Part shown: positions 11,641-22,603 of the stretch, one piece after another | Position numbering within the stretch: position 1 is the first letter of the stretch | Layout of the letters: every line of letters starts with the position of its first letter | NCBI RefSeq assembly: GCF_030247185.1 | Contig: NC_080572.1 | Location: 97,017,198-97,081,197 of the forward strand | Reading direction: 5' to 3' | Length of the DNA: 64,000 nucleotides | Source of the DNA: Malaya genurostris | Taxonomy: Eukaryota > Arthropoda > Insecta > Diptera > Culicidae | Made by a program: the position numbers and the translations under genes | The notes under the pieces: model-generated | Seen by the model: the letters and a program-made list of their open reading frames with translations, nothing else | The model's database searches: none | What the model was told of the DNA's origin: nothing

Positions 11641-11940
11641 GACATTTCTATGGGTCATGAATAAGAGTGCTATGATCCGCTATTACGGTCAAATCATTTA
11701 GCTCCAGAACCTTTTCAATATCTTCACATCAAATCAAGCAAAGAGTTAATTTCAAGAGTCAACCGATTTGTTAAGATTTTTTCTCGTGGAAATAATTATC
11801 AACTGTGATGAAATTTATAGAAATGGGAACCTTCGGTTCCTAGCAGAATCCAAAGCATTTTACAAAAAACTAATGAGATTTTCCTAGAAATGGATGAATA
11901 ATTTATATAAAAAACAGCTCATGATTCTACAATAAATCTC
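11641..11940. other. No gene seen
   Basis: AT-rich spacer between the degenerate repeat and a tRNA-like element. Confidence 0.4.
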
Positions 11941-11975
11941 TGGCCAATTGGGCTGTTCTTCATGTGTTTGCATAC

Positions 11976-12047
11976 GCAGGGTAGTTTAATTGGTAAAACA
12001 ATTTCATCGGTTAGGAGCTAGTTACGGGTTCGATTTTCGTCTCTGCG
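11976..12047 (+). repeat. tRNA-derived SINE (family S4), promoter portion
   Basis: A 72-base tRNA-like unit. The acceptor arms GCAGGGT and TCTCTGC pair except at the last position. A box A-like TAGTTTAATTGG and a box B-like GGGTTCGATTTTC are spaced as in a tRNA, with a T arm ACGGG-loop-TTCGT. The anticodon arm is poor, so it is a tRNA-like SINE head or tRNA pseudogene rather than a working tRNA. A reverse copy is split by the transposon at 28107-29333 and a truncated forward copy lies at 29738. Confidence 0.65.
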
Positions 12048-12379
12048 ATAACATTTTCGCGGTTTTCATTACATAGCTGCATTCGCATGTCATGTTTAAA
12101 ATCTATTTTCTCCGTTAAATACTGATCATATCTAGTTTCAATTGGTTTCAGAAAAATATTCTCTACAACTCATAAATATTTTTCCACGGACCATGACTAA
12201 ACGAATCAACATTGAAAATGGTATGACTAAAGTATTCCCGGCACTAAAAACTTAATGAGAATCAATCATTTATCCCTTTAGAATCTTCTTATGAATAAAA
12301 ATGTATTCTAATTCTATTATTCTCGCCGGTTGATAATCGATTTTCATTGAATTTAATTGGCAGTCCGTTTTTCGTTTCC

Positions 12380-13340
12380 GCAAGGGGGAAAATTTCTTAT
12401 GCTTTACTATGCTTTCAAATAGATCTACAAACACAAACATTCACTTTTCCGTGACTAAATAATGTTATCTTCGGTAACCGGCAAAATCACGCCAAACGAG
12501 AGACACTCGGAAGCGAACCACATTGAATCGCACCGCAAACCCCTTCCAAAAGGAAGAGATTGGTAAGAGCGGCAGCAGCAGCGGTGCACATTTTTCCCAG
12601 GAGACAATGCAGTACAGCACGGCACAACGGATGCTGGCGATGCAATGCCAGTGACGGCGAAGACAAAAGCAAATAAAACTGTGTCAAAATATTTTAAAAC
12701 TCTCGAAATAGAGCGCTTCCCACTTCCGCCCGACGGTTCCAAGACTGGGCACGTCTGGCACTCTCTGGCTAGAGGAACAAACTCGTAGTCCCGCGGAGTC
12801 CCACGAGAATCGTGCGTCGGTGGTGGTGAAAGAAAGGGTGGAGATCGCGTTGAACCGAAAAAAGTGGGAGTAATAAAAACTTTTAGAATCAGCGTAATAA
12901 AAACACTATTTTTACAGGCCATCCTCCGGTTCACCGCTTTAGTAGTAAACCGCAATCCCCGTCGTAGCTCACACTTCGAACACATCCGTTTGCTTGGTCG
13001 GCTGCAACGGGAGAACGTTAATGGGATAATGAATGGTTACATTCGAGTTTGATGTTTTTCACGACCGGAGTCTCCCTCTGGGAAAGCTGAAGAAACTGTC
13101 CGCTCGGTGGGAGCGTCGGTCCCGTCTCGATGTAACAGGAAGGGCGAAAACATGGTATGGCGGTTCGAAACTTCCATGCAGTTATGATTTATTGAAATAT
13201 GAGACATTAGATAATTAGCTTTTAATGGAGTGGGTGCCCCCCGATGAAGTGTTGCGGTGGCGGTGTGAAGGATTAGCGGTGCTTTTTCCATGGGATTAAG
13301 GAAAAAAGGCGTGAAAGACTAATGGCTATACATGTTGACT
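12380..13340. other. Single-copy-looking G+C-richer segment
   Basis: This stretch differs in composition from the AT-rich surroundings, with runs such as CAGCAGCAGCGG and CGGTGGCGGTG, and matches nothing else in the window. A 176-codon open frame on the minus strand (12455-12985) overlaps frames of similar length in other registers and shows no recognisable domain, so I do not call it a gene. Host regulatory DNA or an unrecognised exon are both possible. Confidence 0.3.
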
Positions 13341-13854
13341 GAGGTTGGCGGGGTTAATTACTGTTATGAGTTTTCAGCGATTGAGTAGCTGAACTAGAGC
13401 TAGTTTGTATAACTTAATAAATACGGTGATAGAATGCAGGTGGTTGATGTCTTCGATCAACCTATTAATTAATTGTTTTATTTATCCCATTTATGTTACT
13501 CGAGGATTCATTTATAAAGTGCTAAAAATTTTGCGTTTTTAATGTTACGTTTCTATAGATGTATTTGAACATTTGGATATTACTTGTAGATTTTTGCGAG
13601 CAATTAAGGTCAGTTCCCCAGCTCTAGTCAATTCTGCTTTCAGTGCTCCACTGGGACATCACTTTATGTTAATAATAAATTGCGCATCAAAGTATGAATA
13701 AATAGAATCTTAGCGGACTTTGCATCAAAATTAAATTTGTATTTCTTGTATTATATCTGCTTTCCGATGAGGCGTCATGCATAAATTACGTCCCGCTAAA
13801 TTTCAATAAATTTAAACCCCCCTCCCCATTCCCCCCTGGGCTATCCCATTGCAC

Positions 13855-13960
13855 GGTTGGTGCTACGATCCTACTAGCACTAACCATCATTCCAGGTCGG
13901 AATTTGAACATATGGCAACTGGTTTGTAAGAACAGCGCTCTATGCATTCAGCCTCGAGTG
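13855..13960 (-). repeat. tRNA-Val-like SINE (family S1), diverged copy
   Basis: The minus strand carries a tRNA-like order: box A region, an anticodon arm with the loop CTTACAA (here mutated to CTTACAAA), a box B-like region, then the tail CCTGGAATGATGG. It aligns with the copies at 14183-14292 and 30183-30298 and is the most decayed of the three. Confidence 0.55.
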
Positions 13961-14182
13961 CATTCCCTTGACATAAGGTTTATTTCGAAACTTTATTTTA
14001 AACGCTAGCACCATTATCGAATACTATGTCACATAAGAAAGTCGAGAGTTCGAATTAAAAACACATACTTTAGTATTCAAAATGAATTTCCGTGTCGTAA
14101 CGTTTTTTTAAGTCCCCCCTCCCCACTTGCCACAATTGGTCACAATATTTGTAAACTCCTAAAAGCAAAGCAAAGGTCCTGG

Positions 14183-14292
14183 GCTAGTACTATGGATCTT
14201 ACTGACACTAAGAATCCTTCCAGGTCGGGGTTCGAACAAACGACAACTGGCTTGTAAGACCAGCGTCCTATGCATTGAACCGCCAACCCGGG
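14183..14292 (-). repeat. tRNA-Val-like SINE (family S1), best copy
   Basis: On the minus strand the acceptor-like GGTTGG and CCGACC can pair, the anticodon arm CTGGT-CTTACAA-GCCAG is intact with UAC in the anticodon position, and GTTCGAACC supplies box B. The T stem is poor. The tail CTGGAAGGATTCTTAGTGTC is shared with 30183-30298, which shows a dispersed SINE family and not a functional tRNA. Confidence 0.65.
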
Positions 14293-14299
14293 TGAAACC

Positions 14300-16230
14300 C
14301 CCTACATCCCCTATTAAAGCATGACGCCTGAGTCTAGTTGCGTCTACTACCAGGGGGCTGAAATTGTACGCCCTTGTGAGCGGTCTTCCGGTAGTTAATC
14401 GGAACATGGCGGACGAAAATATGCTTGCAAAATTTTCATGAAGAATTTTCATGAAGAACTATAAGAATTATTCGTCTGTTGTAATGAGCAAATCAGAAAT
14501 AAAATGATTAGTTTAGTTGCACCGTAACGATGTAGTTCACGTAGCGATGTCGCTACTTTTCCCTCGGTCTTCCTCTTAAGCTTCCTTTGGAACTTTCCTT
14601 TCTTTTTTTTCTTTCGATGCTCTAATTGTTGTCTAATAGTGCCAAGATGTTGTAGAGCATCTTGTGAAAACAATGCCGGACGGGCGTATCCGGCGTCCAC
14701 AAAATGCCGCGCGATGTCCGTTGTCGACGTTCTTTAAAAGCGCACACTCCTGAACGGAGTTGCTTCACTGTTTTAGCCATCACGGTTAGAGTTCGACTGA
14801 TAGAGCTGTCAAATTTTGTCTGCTGACTCAAGGACTACTATGATTGAAGCTGGTGGGTGGGGTGCGGGTGAAGGTAAATTTTTACCATATTTTTAAATGT
14901 AAACTTTAACTGTTATGCAAAGTATGAGTTCGAAGACACAGTAATAACTGCAAGTATCAAAGTCTAAACCGAATGATATTCTGAAGCGATCGTTTTGTTT
15001 CTGAAAAAAAAAAATTGGAGTAGGAACATAACCGTGAGATTTTTGTAGGAATACAGTCAGGGTTAATAAAAAATTCGGTGTCTTAATACTACTCAAGTTC
15101 ATGCAGCAGATAATTCGTTTTTTTCGAATACGTTCTATGTGATATTTTTTGGATCCTGAATCTTTGGGATTCGTATATTATAATATTGTCTATATTATTT
15201 CACCGACGTTTACAAATGTGCAGTGAATTTCCCTCATAAGCAAAGGATCAGAAACTGAATATCGGAGTTTGCAATAGATCTGCTCATTGTGCGAATTGAT
15301 ACAATAGTGATGCGATTTTCGTATGAGGCTCTCTTGAAATAAAAAAATGGTCCGCCCTACCGATAGTAAAGCATTGAACAAAATAATATTGTTGATCATC
15401 AGGGCCGTCAGGAGACAATTCTGATCCGGGAGCCTGAGACTTCGATGTTACTAAACATTTTTGGGCATGGTAAACACACTAACTTAACAAAATAATTAGC
15501 AAGTCCATTTTTTTTTATTTCTAATATAATTTTATTATGAAGAATGCAAAACAATTTTGAATCTTCGAATTTTCGAGCGCATTTGTGGAAGGAAATCATG
15601 CGTACTTTGGACTTAGAAAAATCCTTAGAACGCGAAATGACCATTTCCTGACGATCAGCCATGTACGATTAGTCCAGGTCCAGTAGTTTGAATAATTTTT
15701 TGTGTCAGGTCCCGGACCTTTTGAGATACTTAATTTTAAGCAGCGCTTCAATGATACCTTGAACAATGGTATGATGAATATTAATGTCCCCAACATGTTC
15801 AAAAAACATTCACTAAGAAATCCAAAAATATTCACGATCCCGATCCTCTTCGGAAAACGTTGCAAAGGTTTCCTGGAAGTAAATTGCAAATAGTGTACCA
15901 ATATCTTCCAAGTTGTCAGCAACCTTTTCCTTGGAAGAACATTTTTGAAGGAAAATATTAGATTTGAGTTTAAATTTTACGTATATTTTTGACAAGTTTT
16001 CATTTCACATTCCGTTTCTGAATTGCAGTTTTAATGGTCTAATCTAAATGATCATAAATTTGTAAGGCGCAAAGCCTTCGAGGGAACGTAAACCGATTCG
16101 CCAAAAGACCAGTAAAAAACGCCGGTCTCATGCATACAAACCAGTAGCCACCTATAGTTTGCTCGGTTTATTCAAGGCAATTTGCATTGAAATATTTTTG
16201 GTTTCAATTATAGAGGTTTTAACCTTAAGG
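14300..16230. other. No gene seen
   Basis: Low-complexity AT-rich DNA. Several minus-strand open frames of 60-110 codons overlap each other in different frames and show no family signature. Nothing here can be named. Confidence 0.4.
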
Positions 16231-16238
16231 TCCTATAT

Positions 16239-16311
16239 GCGGGGTTGGGGATCGAACCCAGGTGGGCTGCGTGAAAGGCATCGACTCACCCATCACGCTA
16301 TACCCATCCCC
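16239..16311 (-). repeat. tRNA-Glu-like SINE (family S2)
   Basis: The minus strand reads GGGGATGGGTATAGCG..., with an anticodon arm whose loop is CTTTCAC (UUC, as in tRNA-Glu), GGGTTCGATCCCC as box B and CCCCGC closing the acceptor stem. The D and acceptor arms are only partly paired. A tRNA-derived SINE head or tRNA pseudogene is more likely than a working tRNA. Confidence 0.6.
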
Positions 16312-16689
16312 TTGCATTGCATTCGTAAGACTCAAACGAATCCAGAAGAACGACGCGACATGCCTTCTTGGTCAATTTACTTTGAATGTCTCGGGTAATA
16401 TTGAGAATAAATTAGTTCAGTTGTTATGAATATTTTATTTTATTTTTGTAAACCACACTGTGTTAATTATTAGCAGTTTTGTGTTTTGCGAGCGGCTGAT
16501 TTATAGGCAGGAATCAGGAATCAGAACAAACTGGCTCAAATGGCACGATCCCCTTAATATTTGGAGATTTGTGCCTTGCCATCAATTTGTTTTTAGCATC
16601 ATTTTCCCGATATATAAGAGGGAAGGATTGAAGGAAATGGTACGGGTTGTACTAGGAGGATGGGAAAAATTGACGACACAAAAACACAT

Positions 16690-16955
16690 AAAAGCAGAAG
16701 TAAATTCTGCACCCCTAAGGGATGCCGAACAATCTGCTGAGGATCACATTTAGTGGAAGCAGAAGTAAATTCTGAAGCTCTACGAGGTCCCGAATAGTCT
16801 GCTGTTAATAAAACATCCAACCCCCGAGAGGATTTAGAGATCTTACAAAAGCGACACCATTCTGCACTCCCGGAAGAATGCAGAACGATTCGCAGTATGT
16901 ACGAGCAGAAGTAAATTCGGTACCCCCTGAAGGATGCCAAACAATCTGCTAAACC
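16690..16955 (+). repeat. Imperfect repeats of a 46-bp unit with self-complementary ends
   Basis: Three copies start at 16694, 16757 and 16906. Each opens with GCAGAAGTAAATTC and closes with CAATCTGCT or a close variant. AGCAGA at one end and TCTGCT at the other are complementary, so each unit can fold into a short hairpin. A fourth decayed unit is near 16855-16893. Confidence 0.6.
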
Positions 16956-17069
16956 CTATTTAAGGTGAATACACAAGGGATTCATTCACTCCAGGAAGAA
17001 CGATGAACCCTTCTGACTATAACTCCTTACCACATTGGGTGAGAAACGAGAGAGAAGAGAATATGAAGA

Positions 17070-17278
17070 GACAAGCCTCTTCATATGCTGCAACTATGAG
17101 TGAATTTGTCTCGTCGACAACATTTTCCAAATCAATTGGGGTTTCAATTGTTGGTTGGTACCCGTAAAATCTAGTCGCCAAGCCCTCTTCATAGAGGTCC
17201 CAGTTTGTAGATTTAGGATTACGATATGTTATAATATCAAATTTAACGTTTGAATGATCAAAGAATGTGTACTTATGA
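17070..17278 (-). pseudogene. LINE endonuclease-domain fragment (same family as 34170-37612)
   Basis: The reverse complement matches about 35636-35845 almost base for base, covering the end of the endonuclease domain (phrases DHSNVKFDIIT, RNPKSTN, YEEGLA). It is flanked immediately on the right by a mariner fragment at 17279, so the LINE was cut there. The high similarity to the other copy suggests relatively recent activity of the family. Confidence 0.85.
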
Positions 17279-17545
17279 TAAAGTTATTCTCCTGCATGGC
17301 AACGCTCGACCTTATGTTCCAAAAATCGTGAAAAAATGTTTGGAAAGGGTCAAGTGAGACATTTTATCGCACACGCCGTATTCTCCTGACATTGCTCTTT
17401 CTGATAACTGGTTGTTCCGATACATGCAGCACGATCTAGCAGGTCATCGGTTTACTTCTTTCGCAAAAATCGAAAATTGGCTTTAGACTTGAATCACCTC
17501 AAAAGACGAGACATTTTTTCGAGATAAAAGCAACCAGTCAAGGAC
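17279..17545 (+). pseudogene. Mariner transposase C-terminal fragment
   Basis: The plus strand reads in one frame KVILLHGNARPYVPK..., then ...YSPDIALSDNWLFRYMQHDL and ...ITSKDETFFRDK. These are the second and third catalytic blocks of a DD34D mariner transposase. The second catalytic Asp is Gly (LHGN instead of LHDN), the YSPDxAxSD block is kept, and in-frame stops follow. It resembles the mauritiana-type element at 61685-62944. Only about 90 codons remain. Confidence 0.75.
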
Positions 17546-17778
17546 TTTGATACTTTGATTAATCTTTAATTTTTTTTTATTTCGGAATAAATGAATTTTT
17601 GATCCCAAAAAAATGGACGGAATTAATTTGTACTTTCAATACGTAATGATTTTATTCGGCTCTTTTGCACTTAAGCGTAACGCGGCCGTTTTACAACAAA
17701 AAAAATTTTTTTTGCAAGATCTTGTAACTTTTTTTCTTGGAGGAAAGGCGCTTTGGCTGTTTTCTAGCGAATGAAGGG
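17546..17778. other. AT-rich spacer
   Basis: A low-complexity stretch with A and T runs between the mariner fragment and the LINE ORF1 end. Confidence 0.4.
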
Positions 17779-17779
17779 G

Positions 17780-18654
17780 AAGCAGTGGTTCGCTATTCAC
17801 GCTCCCGTCCATTGGTTCGACATCACTGTTATTGGCGGAACAATCGTTACTTATTTCACAGGTGTTGGGTAAGTTGTTAACTGCAGCTGGCGTACTTAGG
17901 TGTTACTGATGGTTTCATTGAGGGAGATGCTTCATTGTTGTTGGTGACTGGCACAGGTGTACTGGGGTTGCCAGGGGTTGGTGTGAAGGAAGCACCGTTG
18001 TCCTTTGGTGTAGTTGTCTTCTTGTCCAGTTTATCACATGGCTTACCGTAGTGAACAGCTTTTTGGTAATATTGACATGTGGCCATCTGATTGTCATAGG
18101 TAACAAGTGATTTGCACGAGATTCTTGTTTCCTGACCGAAAGTCACATAAAAAGGTATAGCCCTCTTCAAGCGCATGCGTTACAAAAGTACGCCATTTAG
18201 AATGTCGGGAAAAAAGTTTTTTCGCTTTTCTTTTTCGATAGAGAGAATCTCTCCATATTGGGACATAGTTTTGCGAATATAAGGATCGATGACGATTGAG
18301 GGACACGCACACGCACTTCTATAGCACTATCTTACATATATACTGGAATGTTATACTTAATGTGTTCATGCTCCACATAGTGCACATTGTTATTGTCTTT
18401 TGTGAAATGAATGGCATCAAACTCTTTAGAAAACTAGATGTAAACATCATTATGTATCTTATTGCATTGAAATGCACACGTTTAATGTCAAGGTGCATTT
18501 GCTCCTTAAGCAAACCTTCAAGTTCTCGTATCGAAGGTCGAATTTTGCACTGCCTGAAGTCAACAATAATTGTATTCTTTCGTAGCGTACTTAGTTTCTC
18601 CCGTCCCGAACGTAAGCGGTTTTGTTTTATCGACTGACTTGGATGAGATGTCAA
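17780..18654 (-). pseudogene. Gag-like ORF1 of a mosquito-type non-LTR retrotransposon
   Basis: Reading the minus strand from 18654, the first part gives TIIVDFRQCKIRPSIRELEG, the conserved start of the nucleic-acid-binding ORF1 proteins of mosquito LINEs. Farther on (18176-17877) comes the zinc-knuckle region, ATCQYYQKAVHYGKPC, which matches a C-x2-C-x4-H-x4-C knuckle with its second Cys changed to Tyr, followed by a Thr/Pro/Ser-rich tail. At least two frameshifts (around 18300 and 18180) and stop codons break it. ORF1 proteins coat the LINE RNA and help target-primed reverse transcription. It lies on the same strand as the endonuclease fragment at 17070-17278. Confidence 0.75.
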
Positions 18655-19480
18655 GGCGAACTCGTAATGATTTTTCCTTCAATGCAGCAATCTTCTATCT
18701 CCTACCACAACCAACCGTACATTACATTTCCAGCGAACAAGCTAATTTGGGCCTAATTCGTTCCAGTAGTTCGGCAACCAAATGGTGCTCCTGAACTTCG
18801 TTAATTACCAACCGTAATGTTTCGATATGCCGTTGCTTGTTTATTTTATTTGCATTTGCATTTGAGAGGCCAGCCGACCGGCGAAACTTCCCAAAACCAA
18901 TCGGATATACTTTTAGGTGACAACTTTGTTCAACCATCGGAAACATTGCTGCACACTCAGTGGCAAAGATCAACAGGAACTCGGTTGCCATAGTCACATT
19001 TAACCAACTGTTTTGCTTTATACGTAGCATCCTCTGAGCTAGCGTCGAAGGGAAAAACTTGCTCATATTCAGGTCGGACCGGTCATTAACACACATGCCA
19101 AAATTGGACCATCCAACTAACGAGTCAATTGAGGAAAACTTTTCTACGACATGAACGGTGTGTCGATATAGACAGGATACAGGTCCGACAGCTACCGAGG
19201 ACCAAGTGTATCAAACAGTTGTGTCATGTAAGCAGAAACGACTGGTCCGTAATGCGAATTAGATATATACAGAGAGGGAGAGAAGAAGTGCGATAGAGAT
19301 ACCGAGAAATATATATGCCAAAAAGTACCTGTATACTTTGTCTTGTTATTAGGTCGTTACGTCACGTCCAGGTCGTAGACACCATAAGCAACTGGGTTAG
19401 AGACGATCTAAGCCAAACAGCGCATTTAATTACGGCTCCCAGGTTCCAAGGCTAGCTTAGTTTTCCATGAACACGGAAGA
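18655..19480 (-). other. Possible 5' part of the ORF1-bearing LINE; unrecognised open frame
   Basis: The minus strand upstream of ORF1 holds an open frame of 124 codons (19096-18722; methionine-rich start, phrases MSKFFPSTLAQRML and TLRLVINEVQEHH). I do not recognise it. Position and strand suit a LINE 5' region, but a host exon is not excluded. Confidence 0.25.
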
Positions 19481-20760
19481 AGAGAATATGGTTAATTTAT
19501 CGATTATCTTAGCGAGGGAGTATGTCCAAAAATACGACTGACATGATTTTTTATTTGACTTTAGAAGATCCCCATCAAAACTTTATTTAGCTACCTCAGG
19601 GATATTTGTAAGATGTTTACTTACTTTTGAAAGTAATTTTCCATTGTGTTTCAATGATTCTCTGGTCTCTGAGACTCTTGTTCATTCTCAAACACAAAAA
19701 GTAAGCCATATCAGAATGGATTTTCCCACCCATCCCTCTGTCAACGGTCGGTTCCCTCAGCACTGTGACACCAACCACAGATTTCTGGCAATTTCTCAAA
19801 ATTGTATGTCATCATCATTACAGTCTTGTTTGTAAATATATTTACGACCCATCTGACGCATTTTCCTCTCTCACTTGTATTGGCAATGAAAAGCTGTTCC
19901 GAGCCCCGCACAAATTGTGTCAAATGGCAAACTGTTGTTGTCCGCGATAAACCGTGGGAGTGACAGGGGAAGACGCGCTTCTGCCATTTCACCCGGGGAT
20001 GTTTGATTTAATAGGGAACACATGTGCCTCGCCGGGCCCCATTAGCTAATTTGGAAGCATTTTGTCATTTGTCGCATGCCAGGTTTCGGTTCTAAAAATG
20101 TACCGAGCGAGAATCGTACTAGAAAAAAATTCGGATCGTCTTCATTATGGGCCCGCACGAAGCGATGCGATTTCGTCGCGCTGGGTACTAAATTACCGGC
20201 AAATTTCGGGAAATGATCATGACATTTTCCTGGCCTGTCACTTCGCTCTATTATAGCCCAGCCTACTGTATGGAGAGTGAGTCAACGGATTTTTTTTCTC
20301 TGCTTTGTTTTGTCGACGCTTGACTTTACCGAGAATCACGGTGGGAGGTGAATCGTTAGAAGTTTGTTCGCAGTGTCACAGGAAAAAAAAACACGAAAGA
20401 GTGCGGTTCTTTGCTTGGCCAACCGACTGTCATAAAAGTTACGGACGGACAGCTGCGTCGGTTTAGTAAATCATCCTCTATTCATTAGTATATTAGTTTA
20501 TTTAGAGATATGACAAGAGTGTCACCTCGTGAACAGCCACGGGGGATTTCGGGTGCGAATGCCAGCGGCTTGTGATGATTCCACGGGCGGTGCAAAGGCT
20601 AAGCTCGTTTGTTTTAGAATGTGATACGTGATGTTTAGTGGTAGCAGTGAGATAATGTATCTGATGAGGTTTTTTTCATTTTCCTTCGATTCACATTAAT
20701 TATAGTGAACTTGCAACTGGTATGATTATGACCTCTGTTATGATCAGTCATTTCCACGGA
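19481..20760. other. Single-copy-looking segment
   Basis: No internal match in the window and no recognisable protein. Overlapping 60-80-codon frames on both strands look like shadows. The conserved appearance of 20020-20240 (balanced composition, no simple repeats) would suit host non-coding DNA. Confidence 0.3.
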
Positions 20761-20781
20761 AACCTGTCGAACTGTCTATCC

Positions 20782-21240
20782 CAGAAGTCGGCAACCTTTT
20801 GAGTCGGAGGTGTCAACAATTACAGTGTGCGCAATTTCTTATGTCAGTATGTAAAAATTGAGTAACTTTGAAAAGAAAAACTGATTTCTATTTATTTCAT
20901 TTTAATCTGCACAATTTTTTCAGAACAGTGGTTGAAAACAACATCTTAAATTTTTAAAACTATTTCTCAACATTTTAACAGTAAAGGTTTGAAATAATTT
21001 AAAAAAATATATATATCAAACAGGACCGTGAGCTGACTTTAATTTGAATGAAAAAATCGAAAATATTCTGCCACCGTCCATCACTATATGTTGAAATACT
21101 GCTGTGGCCAAATTATGTTTGGTCATCAAACAGAATACTAAAAAGTCGAATGTTTTGAACCAAACCAAACTCGGTAAAGAATTTTTTTCCTAGTCGTTCT
21201 GATGGCCCCCCTGGTTCACATGCTTAAATTTTCAGGCTTT
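20782..21240 (+). mobile_element. Possible hAT-type terminus, truncated
   Basis: CAGAAGTCGGCAACCTTTTG at 20782 resembles termini of hAT elements. I could not find the partner terminus or a target duplication in the next few kilobases, so it may be a solo end or a coincidence. Confidence 0.3.
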
Positions 21241-22025
21241 CCAAACTACTCAACGATACCGTAGCCAAGACGTAGCCATTGGTGCTTACGGTTGAACGTG
21301 TGGTTGGAAAATTATCGACATTCGACACCTGCAGCGAATCAGTACGCCATTCATGAAACCGAACAGGAACGAGTTCTGTTAGGAAAATCACGTAGCAGCG
21401 TCGACTGCAAAGGATAGTGCTGAGCTCTATTGTTCTGTTTTCAGCTTAGTCGTTTCGATGAAACAGCTTGCACTGATGCCTCATTCCATAACGGTTATGA
21501 CAATTACCTGATGTGGTGAATTCACAATTTAATGAGTTTGTTTTTTCAAAAATGATTTTCATACACTTGGAATATTATGCGGGCTTGGATCCGAGGGAAT
21601 GGCAGGTCAATATCTTGCTTCTACCGTATTTTAATTCAGCCAAATTAGAAGAAAGAATTTCCGTGCCCAATATTGGGAAGATTATTTAGTAACATATAAC
21701 TGTTGAACGCAACACATAATTATTCAGACTTCAGAGCAATTATCGAGCTGTTCAAAGAATCGGTCTCAATCGAAGAATTATCTTTAACAGCAGAGATATT
21801 TCAATAATGCTATACTGTAGACGGATAAATCAGATTTATTTTCTTCACAATTTCAAATATATATCATTGAACTAATCAATCAAATGATTATGTTAATTGT
21901 GTACAGAGCAACTTTGAAGGCGGCCATCACTTCATTGACCAGCCCCGCCACAATACAATCTTTCCATCAAATGGATTCAAACATTGTGGATATCTAGCTA
22001 TCGACGAGTATTCTTAGCTGAAAAC
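21241..22025. other. No gene seen
   Basis: AT-rich DNA upstream of an RTE-like LINE fragment; no features recognised. Confidence 0.4.
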
Positions 22026-22029
22026 CGAT

Positions 22030-22571
22030 CGAATCCAAACCTGTAGTCTTCATAACCAAAACCCTCCGATCGAGGAAAGTACGCAACCGCACGAAATTGA
22101 CCATCTACAATACGCTCATTAGACCGGTTGTTCTCTATGGCCACGAAACTTGGACTATGTTGGCAGAGGACCAACGCGCCCTCAGTGTTTTCGAAAGAAA
22201 GGTACTGAGGACCATCTATGGCGGAGTGCAGCTGGATGACGGAACGTGGAGACGGCGTATGAATCACGAATTGCAACAGCTGCTAGGAGAACCACCTATC
22301 GTACGGACAGCTAAAATCGGACGTCTACGATGGGCTGGGCATGTCATATGGATGTCGGACGACAGCCCAGTGAAAATGGTTCTTGAATCTAATCCGACAA
22401 GAAGTACAAGAAGGTACAAGAAGAAGAGGAGCGCAGCGAGCAAGATGGATCGATCAAGTGGAGGGTGATCTCAGAAGCATCCGTGCCTTGAAGGGCTGGC
22501 GACGAGCAGCCATGGACCGAGTTATGTGGAGACGTATGCTTGCTACAGCAAAGATAAATAACTTAAAATAA
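22030..22571 (+). pseudogene. RTE-like LINE ORF, C-terminal region
   Basis: The plus strand encodes the region downstream of the reverse transcriptase fingers and palm. It reads LTIYNTLIRPVVLYGHETW, then FERKVLRTIYGGV, WRRRMNHEL, KIGRLRWAGHV, and after a frameshift near 22410 GTRRRGAQRARWIDQVEGDL and WRRAAMDRVMWRRMLATAK. This order is typical of RTE-type elements (mosquito JAM1 is one). The frameshift falls in an AGAAG/TACAAG-rich run, probably slippage. The 5' two thirds of the element are absent. It stops 30 bp before a mariner terminus. Confidence 0.75.
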
Positions 22572-22603
22572 GAATAGGAAGATGATTGCAACCCGTACAG
22601 CTA

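Noticed and set aside
12455..12985. 176-codon minus-strand frame
   Set aside because: Overlapped by other long frames, low-information Ser/Pro/Cys-rich content, no domain; typical of G+C-rich non-coding DNA.
14183..14292. Functional tRNA-Val gene
   Set aside because: Poor T stem and a conserved non-tRNA tail shared with other copies show a SINE.
20782..20801. Complete hAT element starting at this terminus
   Set aside because: No inverse terminus or 8-bp duplication found downstream; left as a possible solo end.
21998..22276. 92-codon minus-strand frame
   Set aside because: Antisense shadow of the RTE-like coding region.
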